From the NCBI GenBank assembly GCA_005804885.1, contig SYOX01000207.1, forward strand, positions 61,968-125,967: DNA of 64,000 bases, read 5' to 3'. Within the stretch, counting starts at the first letter, position 1. Each line of letters opens with the position of its first letter. Below the pieces are notes generated by a model. The model saw only the letters and a list, made by a program, of their open reading frames with translations, was not told where the DNA came from and ran no database searches. The DNA comes from Pseudomonadota bacterium (lineage in GTDB: Bacteria; Myxococcota_A; Bradymonadia; Bradymonadales; GCA-2716585). Of this stretch, positions 26,881-35,683 are shown piece after piece. A program made the translations under genes and the position numbers.

Positions 26881-26905
26881 GGTCGCGCCCGGTATAGACG
26901 CGACC
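26881..26905. promoter_or_regulatory. Palindrome around a TATAGA box before the DUF368 gene
   Basis: GGTCGCG and CGCGACC (26881-26887, 26899-26905) flank CCCGGTATAGA. TATAGA could be a -10 box, and the palindrome an operator overlapping it, 31 bases before the ATG at 26936. No good -35 box is present. The call rests on symmetry and position only. Confidence 0.3.
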
Positions 26906-26935
26906 GCCGTGACCAAGCCCGACAAGGAGCCTGAC

Positions 26936-28207
26936 ATGAACCTGCCGCCGAAGGTGGTGCTCGCCCTCAAGGGCGTCTGCATGGGGATCGCTGACGTGAT
27001 CCCGGGTGTCAGCGGGGGAACCATCGCGCTGCTGCTGGGCATCTACCAGAACTTCCTGGACGCCATCAACTCGATCAACCCCAGGCCGCTGTTCGCGCTG
27101 GGGCGCTGGGCGCGCTCGGGCTTCAAGGCCGAGGGCCGCGCTGCGCTCATGGAGGCCATCGGGACCATCCACTTCGGCTTCCTCATCCCGCTCGGGATGG
27201 GGATCGGCAGCGCCATCGGCGTCGGCTCGCTCATCATCCCCCCCCTGATGGAGCGCTTCCCCGAGATCATGCGCGGCCTCTTCTTCGGCCTCATCCTCGC
27301 CAGCCTCGCCGTCCCCTACCAGATGATGCCGCGCGAGAACCGCTCTCACGTCATCGCCGCGATGCTGCTCGCTGTCCTTGCCACCTTCACCGGCTACCTC
27401 TTGACCGACCCCAACCTCGTCGTGGACACCACCAACGAGTGGGTCGAGGTCACCGCCGTCGCCGGCGAGGAGCCCGACACCCTCAAGGACGTGGTGCGGC
27501 GCGGCCCCAGTTCGCTGACCTCGCGGCAGGTCTACTGGTCCGACAAGAACGCCGCCCTGCGCGAGGCGATCAAGGTCAGCGAGCCGGACAAGGCCGCGCG
27601 CTTCGAGCAGGCCCAGGCCCAGGCCACCGGGGTGGTGGCCACCGACAAGAAGGCCATCAAGGCCATGGCCGAGCCCTACGACGAGGTGGTCGTCCCTGCG
27701 GGGACGACCGTCATGGTCCCCAGGCCCGCGTATCCATTCGTCTTTATCTGCGGCGCCGTGGCGATCTGCGCGATGGTCCTGCCGGGCATCTCGGGCTCCT
27801 TCATGCTGCTGGTGTTCGGCGTGTACTACTTCATCCTCAACGCGCTCAAGGGGACGCTGACGCAGCTGGCGCACCTGGAGTTCCCCGCCGAGAGCCTGCT
27901 CTTCGTCACCCTCTTCATCCTGGGCATCACGGTGGGGATCTTGGGCTTCTCCAGAGTGCTCTCGTGGCTGCTCAGGCGCTTCCCCACCCACACGATGGGG
28001 GTGCTTCTTGGGCTGATGGCCGGCTGCATGCGGGCGATCTGGCCCTACCAGCAGACCATCGACGGCAAGATCCTCAACGTGCTGCCGGCCTACTGGGGCA
28101 GCACCGAGTACGGCGCCCTCGTCGCGATGGGCGCTGGCGTGGTGATCGTCGTGACGATGAGCTGGCTGGGCAAGCGCGTCTCCGCCCAGGAGGCGGCGGC
28201 GGCCTGA
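26936..28207 (+). CDS. DUF368 membrane protein, probable undecaprenyl-phosphate translocase (PopT-like) with an inserted domain
   Basis: The protein has 423 residues. Two inverted-repeat halves carry the family signature: IPGVSGGT at about residues 22-29 and LPGISGSF at about 282-289, each in a re-entrant membrane region. DUF368 proteins (PopT) return undecaprenyl phosphate across the cytoplasmic membrane for envelope polymer synthesis. The usual family length is about 300 residues. Here about 105 polar residues (158-265, DPNLVVDTTNEWVEV to VVVPAGTTVMV) are inserted between membrane segments. AAGGAG lies eight bases before the ATG at 26936; an in-frame GTG at 26909 has no such site. The kinase fusion follows on the same strand. 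Confidence 0.9.
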   Translation: MNLPPKVVLALKGVCMGIADVIPGVSGGTIALLLGIYQNFLDAINSINPRPLFALGRWARSGFKAEGRAALMEAIGTIHFGFLIPLGMGIGSAIGVGSLIIPPLMERFPEIMRGLFFGLILASLAVPYQMMPRENRSHVIAAMLLAVLATFTGYLLTDPNLVVDTTNEWVEVTAVAGEEPDTLKDVVRRGPSSLTSRQVYWSDKNAALREAIKVSEPDKAARFEQAQAQATGVVATDKKAIKAMAEPYDEVVVPAGTTVMVPRPAYPFVFICGAVAICAMVLPGISGSFMLLVFGVYYFILNALKGTLTQLAHLEFPAESLLFVTLFILGITVGILGFSRVLSWLLRRFPTHTMGVLLGLMAGCMRAIWPYQQTIDGKILNVLPAYWGSTEYGALVAMGAGVVIVVTMSWLGKRVSAQEAAAA

Positions 28208-28279
28208 GGACCGCACGATCCTCCGCGAAGTTGAGCGGCGCAGTGGACCTGGGGGGCGCTTCTCTGGTATGAGATCGTC

Positions 28280-31015
28280 ATGGCCGAACACACCTATGAG
28301 GACATCTTCAGGTGGGTCAAGCGCGGTCTCATGGCCGGCGCCGTCGATCTGGACGCCTACACCCGAGCGATGATGGCCACGGGCGGTGTCCCGATGGAGC
28401 GGCGCGCGGCGGTGTTGCGCCAGCAGCTCGGCCTGACCGACGAGGTCTTGAAGACCCTCCAGAGCCTCTCGATGCCCGAGCGCGATCCGCGCGCCTCGTG
28501 GAGCTCGCTCGAAGCCCGCCTGTCCGAGCACCCCGAGCGCCTCATCGAGCAGCCCGAGCAGTCCGCCGAAGCCTCCCCGCTGGTCTCCACCCAGCCCCTC
28601 GGATCCGTCTCCGGCAAGCACGCCCGCTACACGATGGGGCGCCACATCGGCCGGGGCAGCTCGGCCAGGGTCGTCCTGGCCAGGGATCACTACCTCGGGC
28701 GCGAGGTGGCCATGAAGATCCAGATGCCCCTGCCCGACGACCGGGGGCACCTCAAGGCGCGCTTCATGGAGGAGGCCCAGGCCACCGGCCAGCTCGAGCA
28801 CCCCAACATCATCCCGGTCTACGACATGGGGGTGCTCGACACCGGCGAGCACTTCTACACCATGAAGTACGTCCGCAAGAGCAACTTCCGGCGCGTCATC
28901 CACCAGCTGCGCCTGGGCCGCCCCGAGGCGCTGCGCCACTACTCCCTCATCAAGCTGCTGACGATCTTCAACCAGGTCTGCATGGCCGTCGACTACGCCC
29001 ACTCCAAGGGCGTCATCCACCGCGATCTCAAGCCCGAGAACCTCTTGCTGGGCGATTACGGCGAGGTGATCGTGATGGACTGGGGGATCGCCAAGGTGAT
29101 CGGGGACGAGATCCAGACCACCAGCTCCGCGATCGGCCGAAAGAACACCCCCGAGAACACCGTCTACGGCACCCCGGAGTACATGGCCCCCGAGCAGGCC
29201 ATGGGCTTCTCGAACCACCCGGCCGTCGACATCTACTCCCTCGGGGCCGTCCTCTACGAGATCCTCTGCCTCTCGCCGCCCTTTGAGGGCAAGACCCCGG
29301 TCAAGACCATGATCGCGGTCGTGCGCGAAAAGCTCGTCCCGCCGACAGAGCGCGCGGTCGAGTTCGGCAGGCACGTCCCCCCCCTCCTCGAAGAGATCTG
29401 CCTGACGGCGATGAACAAGAAGCCTGAGCTGCGCCAGGCGAGCGCCAAGGCGCTGCGCGATCAGATCGAGGATTACGTCGAGGGCTACCGCCACGAGGCC
29501 CACCACCGCAAGATGGCCGAGGCCCACGTCGAGTCGGCCAACAGAGTGGCCCGGCGCTACTTCCACTACGTCGGCCGCGCCGAGGAGCACGGCAAGGTGG
29601 TGCGCGACCGAGCGCGCCAGTTCGAGGGCTGGGAGCCGATCGAGGAGAAGCGCGAGGTGTGGGCCGAGGAGGCCGAGCTGGCGCGGCTCCACGCCGAGGC
29701 CGTCCAAGCCCTCGGCGAGGCCGAGGCCGCCTACCTCCAGGCGCTGGCCTACGAGCCGGAGAACGACACCGCCCGCCAGGGCCTCGCCCGCCTCTACTGG
29801 ACCCGCCTTGAGGAGGCCGAGGTCGCCGGCGACAAGCTCCAGGCCCTCTACCAGAAGACCCTCGTCGAGCGCAATGACACCGGGCCCTTCGCCGACAAGC
29901 TGCGCGGCGACGGCCAGATCACCATCACCAGCGAGCCCAAGGGCGTCCTGGTCGAACTCCACCGCCTCGAAGAGATCGACAAGCGCCTCCAGATCACCGC
30001 CTCATGGTCTGCCGGCCACACCCCCGCCGACCTCCCCCTCATCACCATGGGCCGCTACAAGGCCACCCTCCAGAACCCCGACGGACCACCCGTCACCCTG
30101 AGCTTCAAGATCGAGCGCGGCACCACCCTCGCCCTGCACACCCCGCTGCTGGCCTCTTACGCCCTCGGCGACGACTTCCTCTTCATCCCCCCAGGCCCCG
30201 TCACCCTCGGCGAAGACAGCCTCGGCGCCTCCTCCCTGCCCCGACAGACCCTCGATCTGGACGGCTTCGTCATCGCGCGCTACCCCGTCACGATGGCCGA
30301 GTATCTCGAATTCATCAATGATCTCGACAGGTTGGCTCCAGAGGCCGCCATCGCCCACATGCCCCGCACCAAGGGCGACGGCATCCTCTGCCAGAAGAGC
30401 CAGGCCGGCCACTACGAGCCCATCGACCGCCTCATCACCGGCCCGGCCAGGAAGCGATACCCCGAGGGCCAGGGCCACGAGTGGTTCCTGCCCGCCTTCG
30501 GGATCAACTTCTTCGACGCGCTGGCCTACATCGCGTGGCGCTGCGAGCGCGACGGCCGCCTCTACCGCCTGCCCACCGAGCTGGAGTGGGAGAAGGCCGC
30601 CCGCGGCGCCGACGGCCGCCTCTACCCCTGGGGCGACCACTTCGACCCCACCTTCTGCAAGATGTCCCGCTCCCGACCCGAGCCCGCGCAGCCCGAGCCC
30701 GTCGGCGTCTTCGAGTTCGACTGCTCACCCTACGGCGTCCGCGACATGGCCGGCGGCGTCTCCGAGTGGACCTCCAGCCTCTTCACCCTCGCCGGCCCCA
30801 CCTTCGAACAACGATCCCAGCTCGACCCGCAGCTGACCACCTTCGAACGCGTCTGCCGCGGCGGCGCCTGGAACGCCCACCCCATCTTCAGCCGCGCCAC
30901 CTTCCGAGCCCCCGTCATGCCCCGCAGCCGGGAGCCCTCCATCGGCTTCCGCCTCGTCCTCGTCCCCTCCTCCGGACCCGACGAGGCCACACGACCCCGA
31001 CCCCGCATCGACTGA
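28280..31015 (+). CDS. Ser/Thr protein kinase fused to PEGA-like and formylglycine-enzyme-like domains
   Basis: The protein has 911 residues. Residues about 115-397 are a Hanks-type kinase: GRGSSARV loop, Lys in VAMKI, HRDLKPEN, DWG in place of DFG, and GTPEYMAPEQ. A helical segment rich in Ala/Glu (about 400-520) follows. Then comes a short PEGA-like beta domain (about 547-623, ITITSEPKGVLVEL) and an FGE/SUMF1-type domain (about 630-893: YPVTMAEYLEFIN, RLPTELEWEKAARG, GVRDMAGGVSEWT, CRGGAWN, GFRLV). No membrane helix is obvious. Similar kinase/FGE fusions occur in Myxococcota and Planctomycetes; the FGE part there is often a ligand-binding module. DWG is frequent in such kinases and does not by itself imply inactivity. 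Confidence 0.92.
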   Translation: MAEHTYEDIFRWVKRGLMAGAVDLDAYTRAMMATGGVPMERRAAVLRQQLGLTDEVLKTLQSLSMPERDPRASWSSLEARLSEHPERLIEQPEQSAEASPLVSTQPLGSVSGKHARYTMGRHIGRGSSARVVLARDHYLGREVAMKIQMPLPDDRGHLKARFMEEAQATGQLEHPNIIPVYDMGVLDTGEHFYTMKYVRKSNFRRVIHQLRLGRPEALRHYSLIKLLTIFNQVCMAVDYAHSKGVIHRDLKPENLLLGDYGEVIVMDWGIAKVIGDEIQTTSSAIGRKNTPENTVYGTPEYMAPEQAMGFSNHPAVDIYSLGAVLYEILCLSPPFEGKTPVKTMIAVVREKLVPPTERAVEFGRHVPPLLEEICLTAMNKKPELRQASAKALRDQIEDYVEGYRHEAHHRKMAEAHVESANRVARRYFHYVGRAEEHGKVVRDRARQFEGWEPIEEKREVWAEEAELARLHAEAVQALGEAEAAYLQALAYEPENDTARQGLARLYWTRLEEAEVAGDKLQALYQKTLVERNDTGPFADKLRGDGQITITSEPKGVLVELHRLEEIDKRLQITASWSAGHTPADLPLITMGRYKATLQNPDGPPVTLSFKIERGTTLALHTPLLASYALGDDFLFIPPGPVTLGEDSLGASSLPRQTLDLDGFVIARYPVTMAEYLEFINDLDRLAPEAAIAHMPRTKGDGILCQKSQAGHYEPIDRLITGPARKRYPEGQGHEWFLPAFGINFFDALAYIAWRCERDGRLYRLPTELEWEKAARGADGRLYPWGDHFDPTFCKMSRSRPEPAQPEPVGVFEFDCSPYGVRDMAGGVSEWTSSLFTLAGPTFEQRSQLDPQLTTFERVCRGGAWNAHPIFSRATFRAPVMPRSREPSIGFRLVLVPSSGPDEATRPRPRID

Positions 31016-31086
31016 CCGCGACGCCCAGACGCCACGCGAGGCGCCCCCTCAGACCTCCGCCCAACCCCAAGCCCCGCACGATCGCC

Positions 31087-32640
31087 ATGCCCAGCTCCAG
31101 CTCCCCAACCCGCCGCGCCTTCCTCGGCCTCGGCCTCGGCGCGCTGGCCGGCGGGGGCCTCTTCGCGCTCGGCAAGCTCGCCCTCGATCCCGCCAACCCC
31201 GCGCCATCCCTCCCCGACGCCGCCGACGACCCAGGCCACCAGTCCACGGCGGCCCGCGCCCCGACAACCACACCACCCTCAAAAGCTCAACAAACAGAAC
31301 AACTTGCGCGCGGCATCGTCGAGACGAGGCTGACCGACATCGTCGCCTTCACCGCCGATCGCCTCCACGCCGGGGTTGAGCCGCATCTGCTGCTCAACGC
31401 GGCCTTCCTCGCCCCCGTCCTCCAGAGCGGCGATCAGAGCGACATCCACAGCATGCTCGTGATCGACGCGATCCGCCCCATGCTCACCCTCTCCAGCCCC
31501 GAAGGCCGCCTCCTGCCCCTCTTCTGGGCCGTGGCCAACGCCTGCGAGTGGACCCGCGTCGGCGACCCCGCCCCGCTGCCCGGCCCGCCTCGACCCTTCG
31601 CCCGCGCCCAGGACGCCCGCGCGTCCTTCAACGGCGCGCTCGACGGGCGCGACGCAGAGGCCGCCGAGGTCGCCATCGCCGCCCTGCTGCGCCTCGGGGA
31701 GCGCCAGAGCGCCGTCGAGGCCCTGGCGCTGGGCGGCTGCGCCAGCTTCACCGACCCCCACCGGATGATCTTCGTCGCCCAGAGCCTGCGCGCGCTGGAC
31801 ATCTTCGGCTGGACCCACGCCGAGCCCGTCCTGCGCGCCGTCGCCCGACACCTGGCCCGCTCCGCCAGCCCCGCCGCCGACAACATCGACCTCCAACTCG
31901 CCCTCACCCTCGACCCCCTGCCCGACCGCCCTGGCCCCGCCGACCCCGAGGCCGCCGCGCACCTCGCCGAAGCCCTCGACGCCGGCGAGGCCTCCCGGCC
32001 CGCCGAGCTCGTCGCCGACCTGCTCCAGTCCGGCGCAACCACCGCCTCCGTCCACGACGCCCTCGCCCGGCTCGCCAACGGAACAATGAAGGTCGATCAC
32101 AGCGCCAGCGGCCTCGGCGTCCACGCGACCACCTTGCTCGACGCCCTGCTCTTCACCCGAGATCAAACCCCTCTCCGCCTCTCCCCCTCCGCGCGGCAGC
32201 TCCTCACCCTCCAGGCCGCGGCCTGGATCGCCCGAATCCACCTGCGCCCCCTCGACGCCGATCTGCCCTCCAGCGCAGACCCCGCCCCGACCCCGCTCGA
32301 CCTCGACGCCCTGCTGCGCCCCGACGCCGAGGCCCCCGCCGACCCAAGCTCCGACGCAAGCCCCCTGGAGCGCGCAGGGCGCGTTCGATCCTGGCTCGAT
32401 CAAGGGGGAGATGGCCGGCGGCTTATGGAGGTGATGCGCCAACAGGTCGCCCTGGCGGGCAGCGACGCGCACGACTTCAAGTACCTCAACGCGATCGACG
32501 CGCTGGCGGCGCGCTCGGACGCCGAGACGCGGCGGCGCTTGCTGTCCACCGCGGCGCTGGCTCGCCCGTTCCGGGCGCCCGAGCCGTGGTCGCGCCGCGA
32601 CGAGGCGCGGGCCGCCATTGCAAAGTTGTCGCGCCGATGA
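31087..32640 (+). CDS. Exported protein with Tat-like signal, unknown function
   Basis: The protein has 517 residues. The N-terminus TRRAFLGLGLGALAGGG is a twin-arginine-like signal. The mature part is predicted mostly helical and Ala-rich, with scattered conserved-looking motifs: HSMLVIDAIRPM, ACEWTR, GGCASFTDPHRMIFVAQSLRAL, and near the C-terminus DAHDFKYLNAIDAL. The His residues could bind a metal or heme, in keeping with Tat export, but I do not recognise the family. The ATG at 31087 begins the signal, 71 bases after the kinase-fusion stop, so cotranscription is possible. It is convergent with lnt, ten bases apart. Confidence 0.75.
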   Translation: MPSSSSPTRRAFLGLGLGALAGGGLFALGKLALDPANPAPSLPDAADDPGHQSTAARAPTTTPPSKAQQTEQLARGIVETRLTDIVAFTADRLHAGVEPHLLLNAAFLAPVLQSGDQSDIHSMLVIDAIRPMLTLSSPEGRLLPLFWAVANACEWTRVGDPAPLPGPPRPFARAQDARASFNGALDGRDAEAAEVAIAALLRLGERQSAVEALALGGCASFTDPHRMIFVAQSLRALDIFGWTHAEPVLRAVARHLARSASPAADNIDLQLALTLDPLPDRPGPADPEAAAHLAEALDAGEASRPAELVADLLQSGATTASVHDALARLANGTMKVDHSASGLGVHATTLLDALLFTRDQTPLRLSPSARQLLTLQAAAWIARIHLRPLDADLPSSADPAPTPLDLDALLRPDAEAPADPSSDASPLERAGRVRSWLDQGGDGRRLMEVMRQQVALAGSDAHDFKYLNAIDALAARSDAETRRRLLSTAALARPFRAPEPWSRRDEARAAIAKLSRR

Positions 32641-32649
32641 GGGCAGCTG

Positions 32650-34611
32650 TCAGCCTTCGGAGGGTCGCCTGCCCTTCTTGATCGCCAGGGCAACGAGGGC
32701 CGCCAGGGCGATCAAGGCGAGGTAGCCGATGAGGTCGCCGATGCGGACGTAGAGGGTGGGGGGGCCTTTCATCATGGGGACGTCGAAGGCCAGGGTCTCG
32801 GCGTCGTGGATGCTGGTCTGGGCGCGGATCTCGCCGGTCGCGTCGACGAAGGCGGACACGCCCGTGTTGGTCGAGCGCAGGAGCCACTTGCGCGTCTCGA
32901 CGGCGCGGAAGGTGGCCAGGGCGAGGTGGAGGTAGGGCTCGGCGGTCTTGCCGAACCAGGCGTCGTTGGTGACGTTGATGAGGACGTCGGGGTTGGCGGC
33001 GGCGAGCTTGCGACCGAAGGCCGGCAGGATGTCCTCGTAGCAGATCATGACGCCGAGGTTGTGCTCGCCGAACTTGAAGGCCTCGATCCGCTCGCCGGGG
33101 GTGAACTCGCTGGCTGCGGGCAGGAGGTCGTAGACCCAGGGGAAGAGGTCCGCCAGGGGGATGAACTCGCCGAAGGCCAGCAGATAGGTCTTGTCGTAGG
33201 TGCCCTGGACGCGCCCCTGCCCGTCGAGCAGCATGGCGGTGTTGTAGACTCTGTAGTTGCGCGGGACGGTCACGATCTGGCCGTCGACGATCTGGCTCAT
33301 CTTCTTGTTGGGCGGGTCGTCCCGGTACTCCTCGTCGGAGAGCAGGCGGAAGGTGATGCCGCCGAAGAGGATGGGGACGTCGAAGCCGCGCTGGACCGCG
33401 TAGCGATCGGCGCTCGAGATCCCGGCGCGCTCGTCCTCGGCGTCCGAGGCGAGCAGCGGCGCTCTGCTCGGGCGCAGGTAGGTCGCGTCGGAGGGGATCC
33501 ACAGCCGGTATTCGACCGCGGTGCGGTGGAGATCGGCGAGGTCGTCGGTCTGGGCGACGCTGGCGAAGACGATGCTGGACTGGAAGGAGGACTCGGGCCA
33601 GACGATGAGCTCGGCGCCCTGGTCGGCCAGCGTCCTGGAGAGGGTCTGGTGGATGATGAGGTTGTTGGCCAGCTTCTCCGGGTTCTCCTTGGACCAGATG
33701 CCGATGTCGGCCTCAACCATCCCGATCTTCACCTTGGGGGCGGCCTCCTGCTCGGCCTGGACCTGCGCGATGCGCACGAGGCCGTAGCCGATGTTCGCCG
33801 CCACGACCACCGCCGCGATCGCCACCCCGATCCCCGCGCGGCGCCGCAGCACAGCGATCCGATCCAGCGCGAAGACCTTGAGGGCCTCGTAGATCGCCCC
33901 GTTGGCGATGAAGAGGACGGCTCCGACGGCCAGCGGCCCGAAGAGCTCGGCGATCTGGATCATGGGCGTGAAGGTGTACTGGCTGTTGCCCAGATAGTAG
34001 GGGAAGATCAAGGGCATGCACAGCTCGACGGCCACCCAGATGAGGGGCGCGAGCAGGATCGCGGGCAGCAGGAGCCGCCTTCGCAGGGTGTGGAAGAGCG
34101 CGCCGAAGACGGCAAAGGAGAGGCCCTGGAAGAGGTTCATCAGCAGGCAGATGGCCACGGCCGCGAACCAGGGCATCTGCCCGAAGTCGGCCAGCAGGCC
34201 GCTGATCCAGTAGAAGCCGCCGTAATTGGCCACCCACCCGGTCCACAGCGACCACCAGAAGGCCTGCTTCGCCGTCTGGCAGCGCTCGACGGCGAACATC
34301 AGCGGGACGACGAAGAAGAAGCCGAAGGGCCAGATGTCCCAGTCCGCGAAGGACAAGAAGAGCAGGGCGCCGCTGAGGGTGGTCGGGACCCAGAGCACGG
34401 CGGGATTGCGCCAGACGATCGCCCACAGCCCGAAGGTCGCCAGCGTCAGGACCCAATGCACAGGAGTGGGGATCTTCCGCGTCCAGGGGTCCGCGCCGGG
34501 GGGGCCAGCGGCCTTCGGGGCGGCGCTCCCGGGGGGATCCTTCAACGCGACCGAGGCGGCCGGGGCGTGGGCGGGAGGCGAGGGGGGCTTGCGCCTGGAG
34601 GACTTGGACAT
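32650..34611 (-). CDS. lnt: Apolipoprotein N-acyltransferase
   Basis: The protein has 653 residues and adds the third acyl chain to the N-terminal Cys of lipoproteins in the inner membrane. About seven N-terminal membrane helices precede a periplasmic nitrilase-like domain with the catalytic triad Glu340 (WPES), Lys474 (YDKTYLLAFGEF) and Cys524 (MICYED). LINVTNDAWFGKTAEPYLHL is a further family hallmark. A final helix is followed by a short basic tail. A Pro/Ala/Lys-rich N-terminal extension of about 45 residues is unusual. It makes sense beside the many lipoprotein genes here. AGGGA precedes the ATG. It is transcribed in the same direction as the operon upstream. Confidence 0.95.
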   Translation of the reverse strand: MSKSSRRKPPSPPAHAPAASVALKDPPGSAAPKAAGPPGADPWTRKIPTPVHWVLTLATFGLWAIVWRNPAVLWVPTTLSGALLFLSFADWDIWPFGFFFVVPLMFAVERCQTAKQAFWWSLWTGWVANYGGFYWISGLLADFGQMPWFAAVAICLLMNLFQGLSFAVFGALFHTLRRRLLLPAILLAPLIWVAVELCMPLIFPYYLGNSQYTFTPMIQIAELFGPLAVGAVLFIANGAIYEALKVFALDRIAVLRRRAGIGVAIAAVVVAANIGYGLVRIAQVQAEQEAAPKVKIGMVEADIGIWSKENPEKLANNLIIHQTLSRTLADQGAELIVWPESSFQSSIVFASVAQTDDLADLHRTAVEYRLWIPSDATYLRPSRAPLLASDAEDERAGISSADRYAVQRGFDVPILFGGITFRLLSDEEYRDDPPNKKMSQIVDGQIVTVPRNYRVYNTAMLLDGQGRVQGTYDKTYLLAFGEFIPLADLFPWVYDLLPAASEFTPGERIEAFKFGEHNLGVMICYEDILPAFGRKLAAANPDVLINVTNDAWFGKTAEPYLHLALATFRAVETRKWLLRSTNTGVSAFVDATGEIRAQTSIHDAETLAFDVPMMKGPPTLYVRIGDLIGYLALIALAALVALAIKKGRRPSEG

Positions 34612-34684
34612 GTCCGATCCCTGAGGCTGGCCTGGCGAGCGGCGGACCCGTCGGGCGAGCGTGAGCTGCCCTGGGTTGCGCGGA

Positions 34685-35680
34685 TCAAGACCAGATCCGT
34701 ATCGCCCCGGGCAGGATCTCGAAGGTGGCGGGCAGCCTCCCGGGCGCCTCGCCGTCGATGTCGAGCAGGACCTCGTCGCCTTCGGCTCCCATGGGCTCGG
34801 CGAAGAGCTTGCGCGCCTGGAGGTGGCTGATGTGGGGCGACTCCAGGTGCTTGCCGTCGTAGACCTTGATGCCGGTGAGGACGACGTCCGACAGGCTCAT
34901 CTCGCGGATGATCACGATGTTGAAGAAGCCGTCGTCGATCCGCGCAAAGGGAGCCACCTTCATGCCGCCGCCGAAGAAGCGCCCGTTGGCCACCGCAACA
35001 TTATTGATCGGCGCCTGGACGTCAATCCGATCGTCGATCACCATGCGCACCCGCTGCGGCGTGAACTCGCTCAAGGCCCGCACCAGCGCGAGCATGAAGG
35101 AGGCCTTGCCCCCGAGCGCCTTGCTGGACGTGTTGGCCTTCTTGTCCACCAGGCCGCTGATGCCGAAGCTGGCGATGTTGATGAAGTAGCGCTCGGCCTC
35201 CTGGCCGTCGTGCTGGACGAAGCGCACCCGCCCCACGTCGCAGGGTGAGGGCGAACCCGAGGCGATCCTGAGCGCCGCCTCCCTCATATCTCCGGACAAA
35301 TCAAGGCTTTTTCGAAAGTCGCCGCCTGTCCCGCAGGGCAAAATCGCCAGCGCCGCCGCCGGGTTGATCACCTGGCCGCCTTCGAAGAAGCCGTTGACCG
35401 TCTCGTTGTGCGTCCCGTCGCCCCCGAGGCTCGCGATCAGATCGTGGCCGGACTTGAGCGCCTCGCGCGCCAGCCGGGCGGCGGCCATCGGCGCGTCGGT
35501 CATCGCAAAGTCGAAGGCCCCCAGCGTCGACTCCAGCAGCGCCCTGACCTGCTCCCAGTTCTCGCCCACCTCGCCGTTGGCCGCCCGAGGGTTGACCACG
35601 ACGAAGGGGCGGCGGCTGTCGAAGGGCCTCTCGCTGACCTCGGAGAGCTGCTGAGAGTGACCGTCATTTTGATCGTGCAT
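34685..35680 (-). CDS. Diacylglycerol/lipid kinase (DagK/YegS family)
   Basis: The protein has 331 residues and is soluble. The kinase signature is GGDGTHNETVNGF, preceded by FVVVNPRAANG and followed by LPCGTGGDFRKSL. The C-terminal beta-sandwich has NVAVANGRFFGGGMKVAP and DGEAPGRLPATFEI. Family members phosphorylate diacylglycerol, sphingosine or related lipids with ATP. AGGAGG at six bases from the ATG lies inside the end of the upstream Fe-S gene, and only three bases separate the two genes, so it is the fourth gene of a coupled operon. That context favours a lipid substrate made by the flavoprotein genes (inference). Confidence 0.92.
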   Translation of the reverse strand: MHDQNDGHSQQLSEVSERPFDSRRPFVVVNPRAANGEVGENWEQVRALLESTLGAFDFAMTDAPMAAARLAREALKSGHDLIASLGGDGTHNETVNGFFEGGQVINPAAALAILPCGTGGDFRKSLDLSGDMREAALRIASGSPSPCDVGRVRFVQHDGQEAERYFINIASFGISGLVDKKANTSSKALGGKASFMLALVRALSEFTPQRVRMVIDDRIDVQAPINNVAVANGRFFGGGMKVAPFARIDDGFFNIVIIREMSLSDVVLTGIKVYDGKHLESPHISHLQARKLFAEPMGAEGDEVLLDIDGEAPGRLPATFEILPGAIRIWS

Positions 35681-35683
35681 TTA

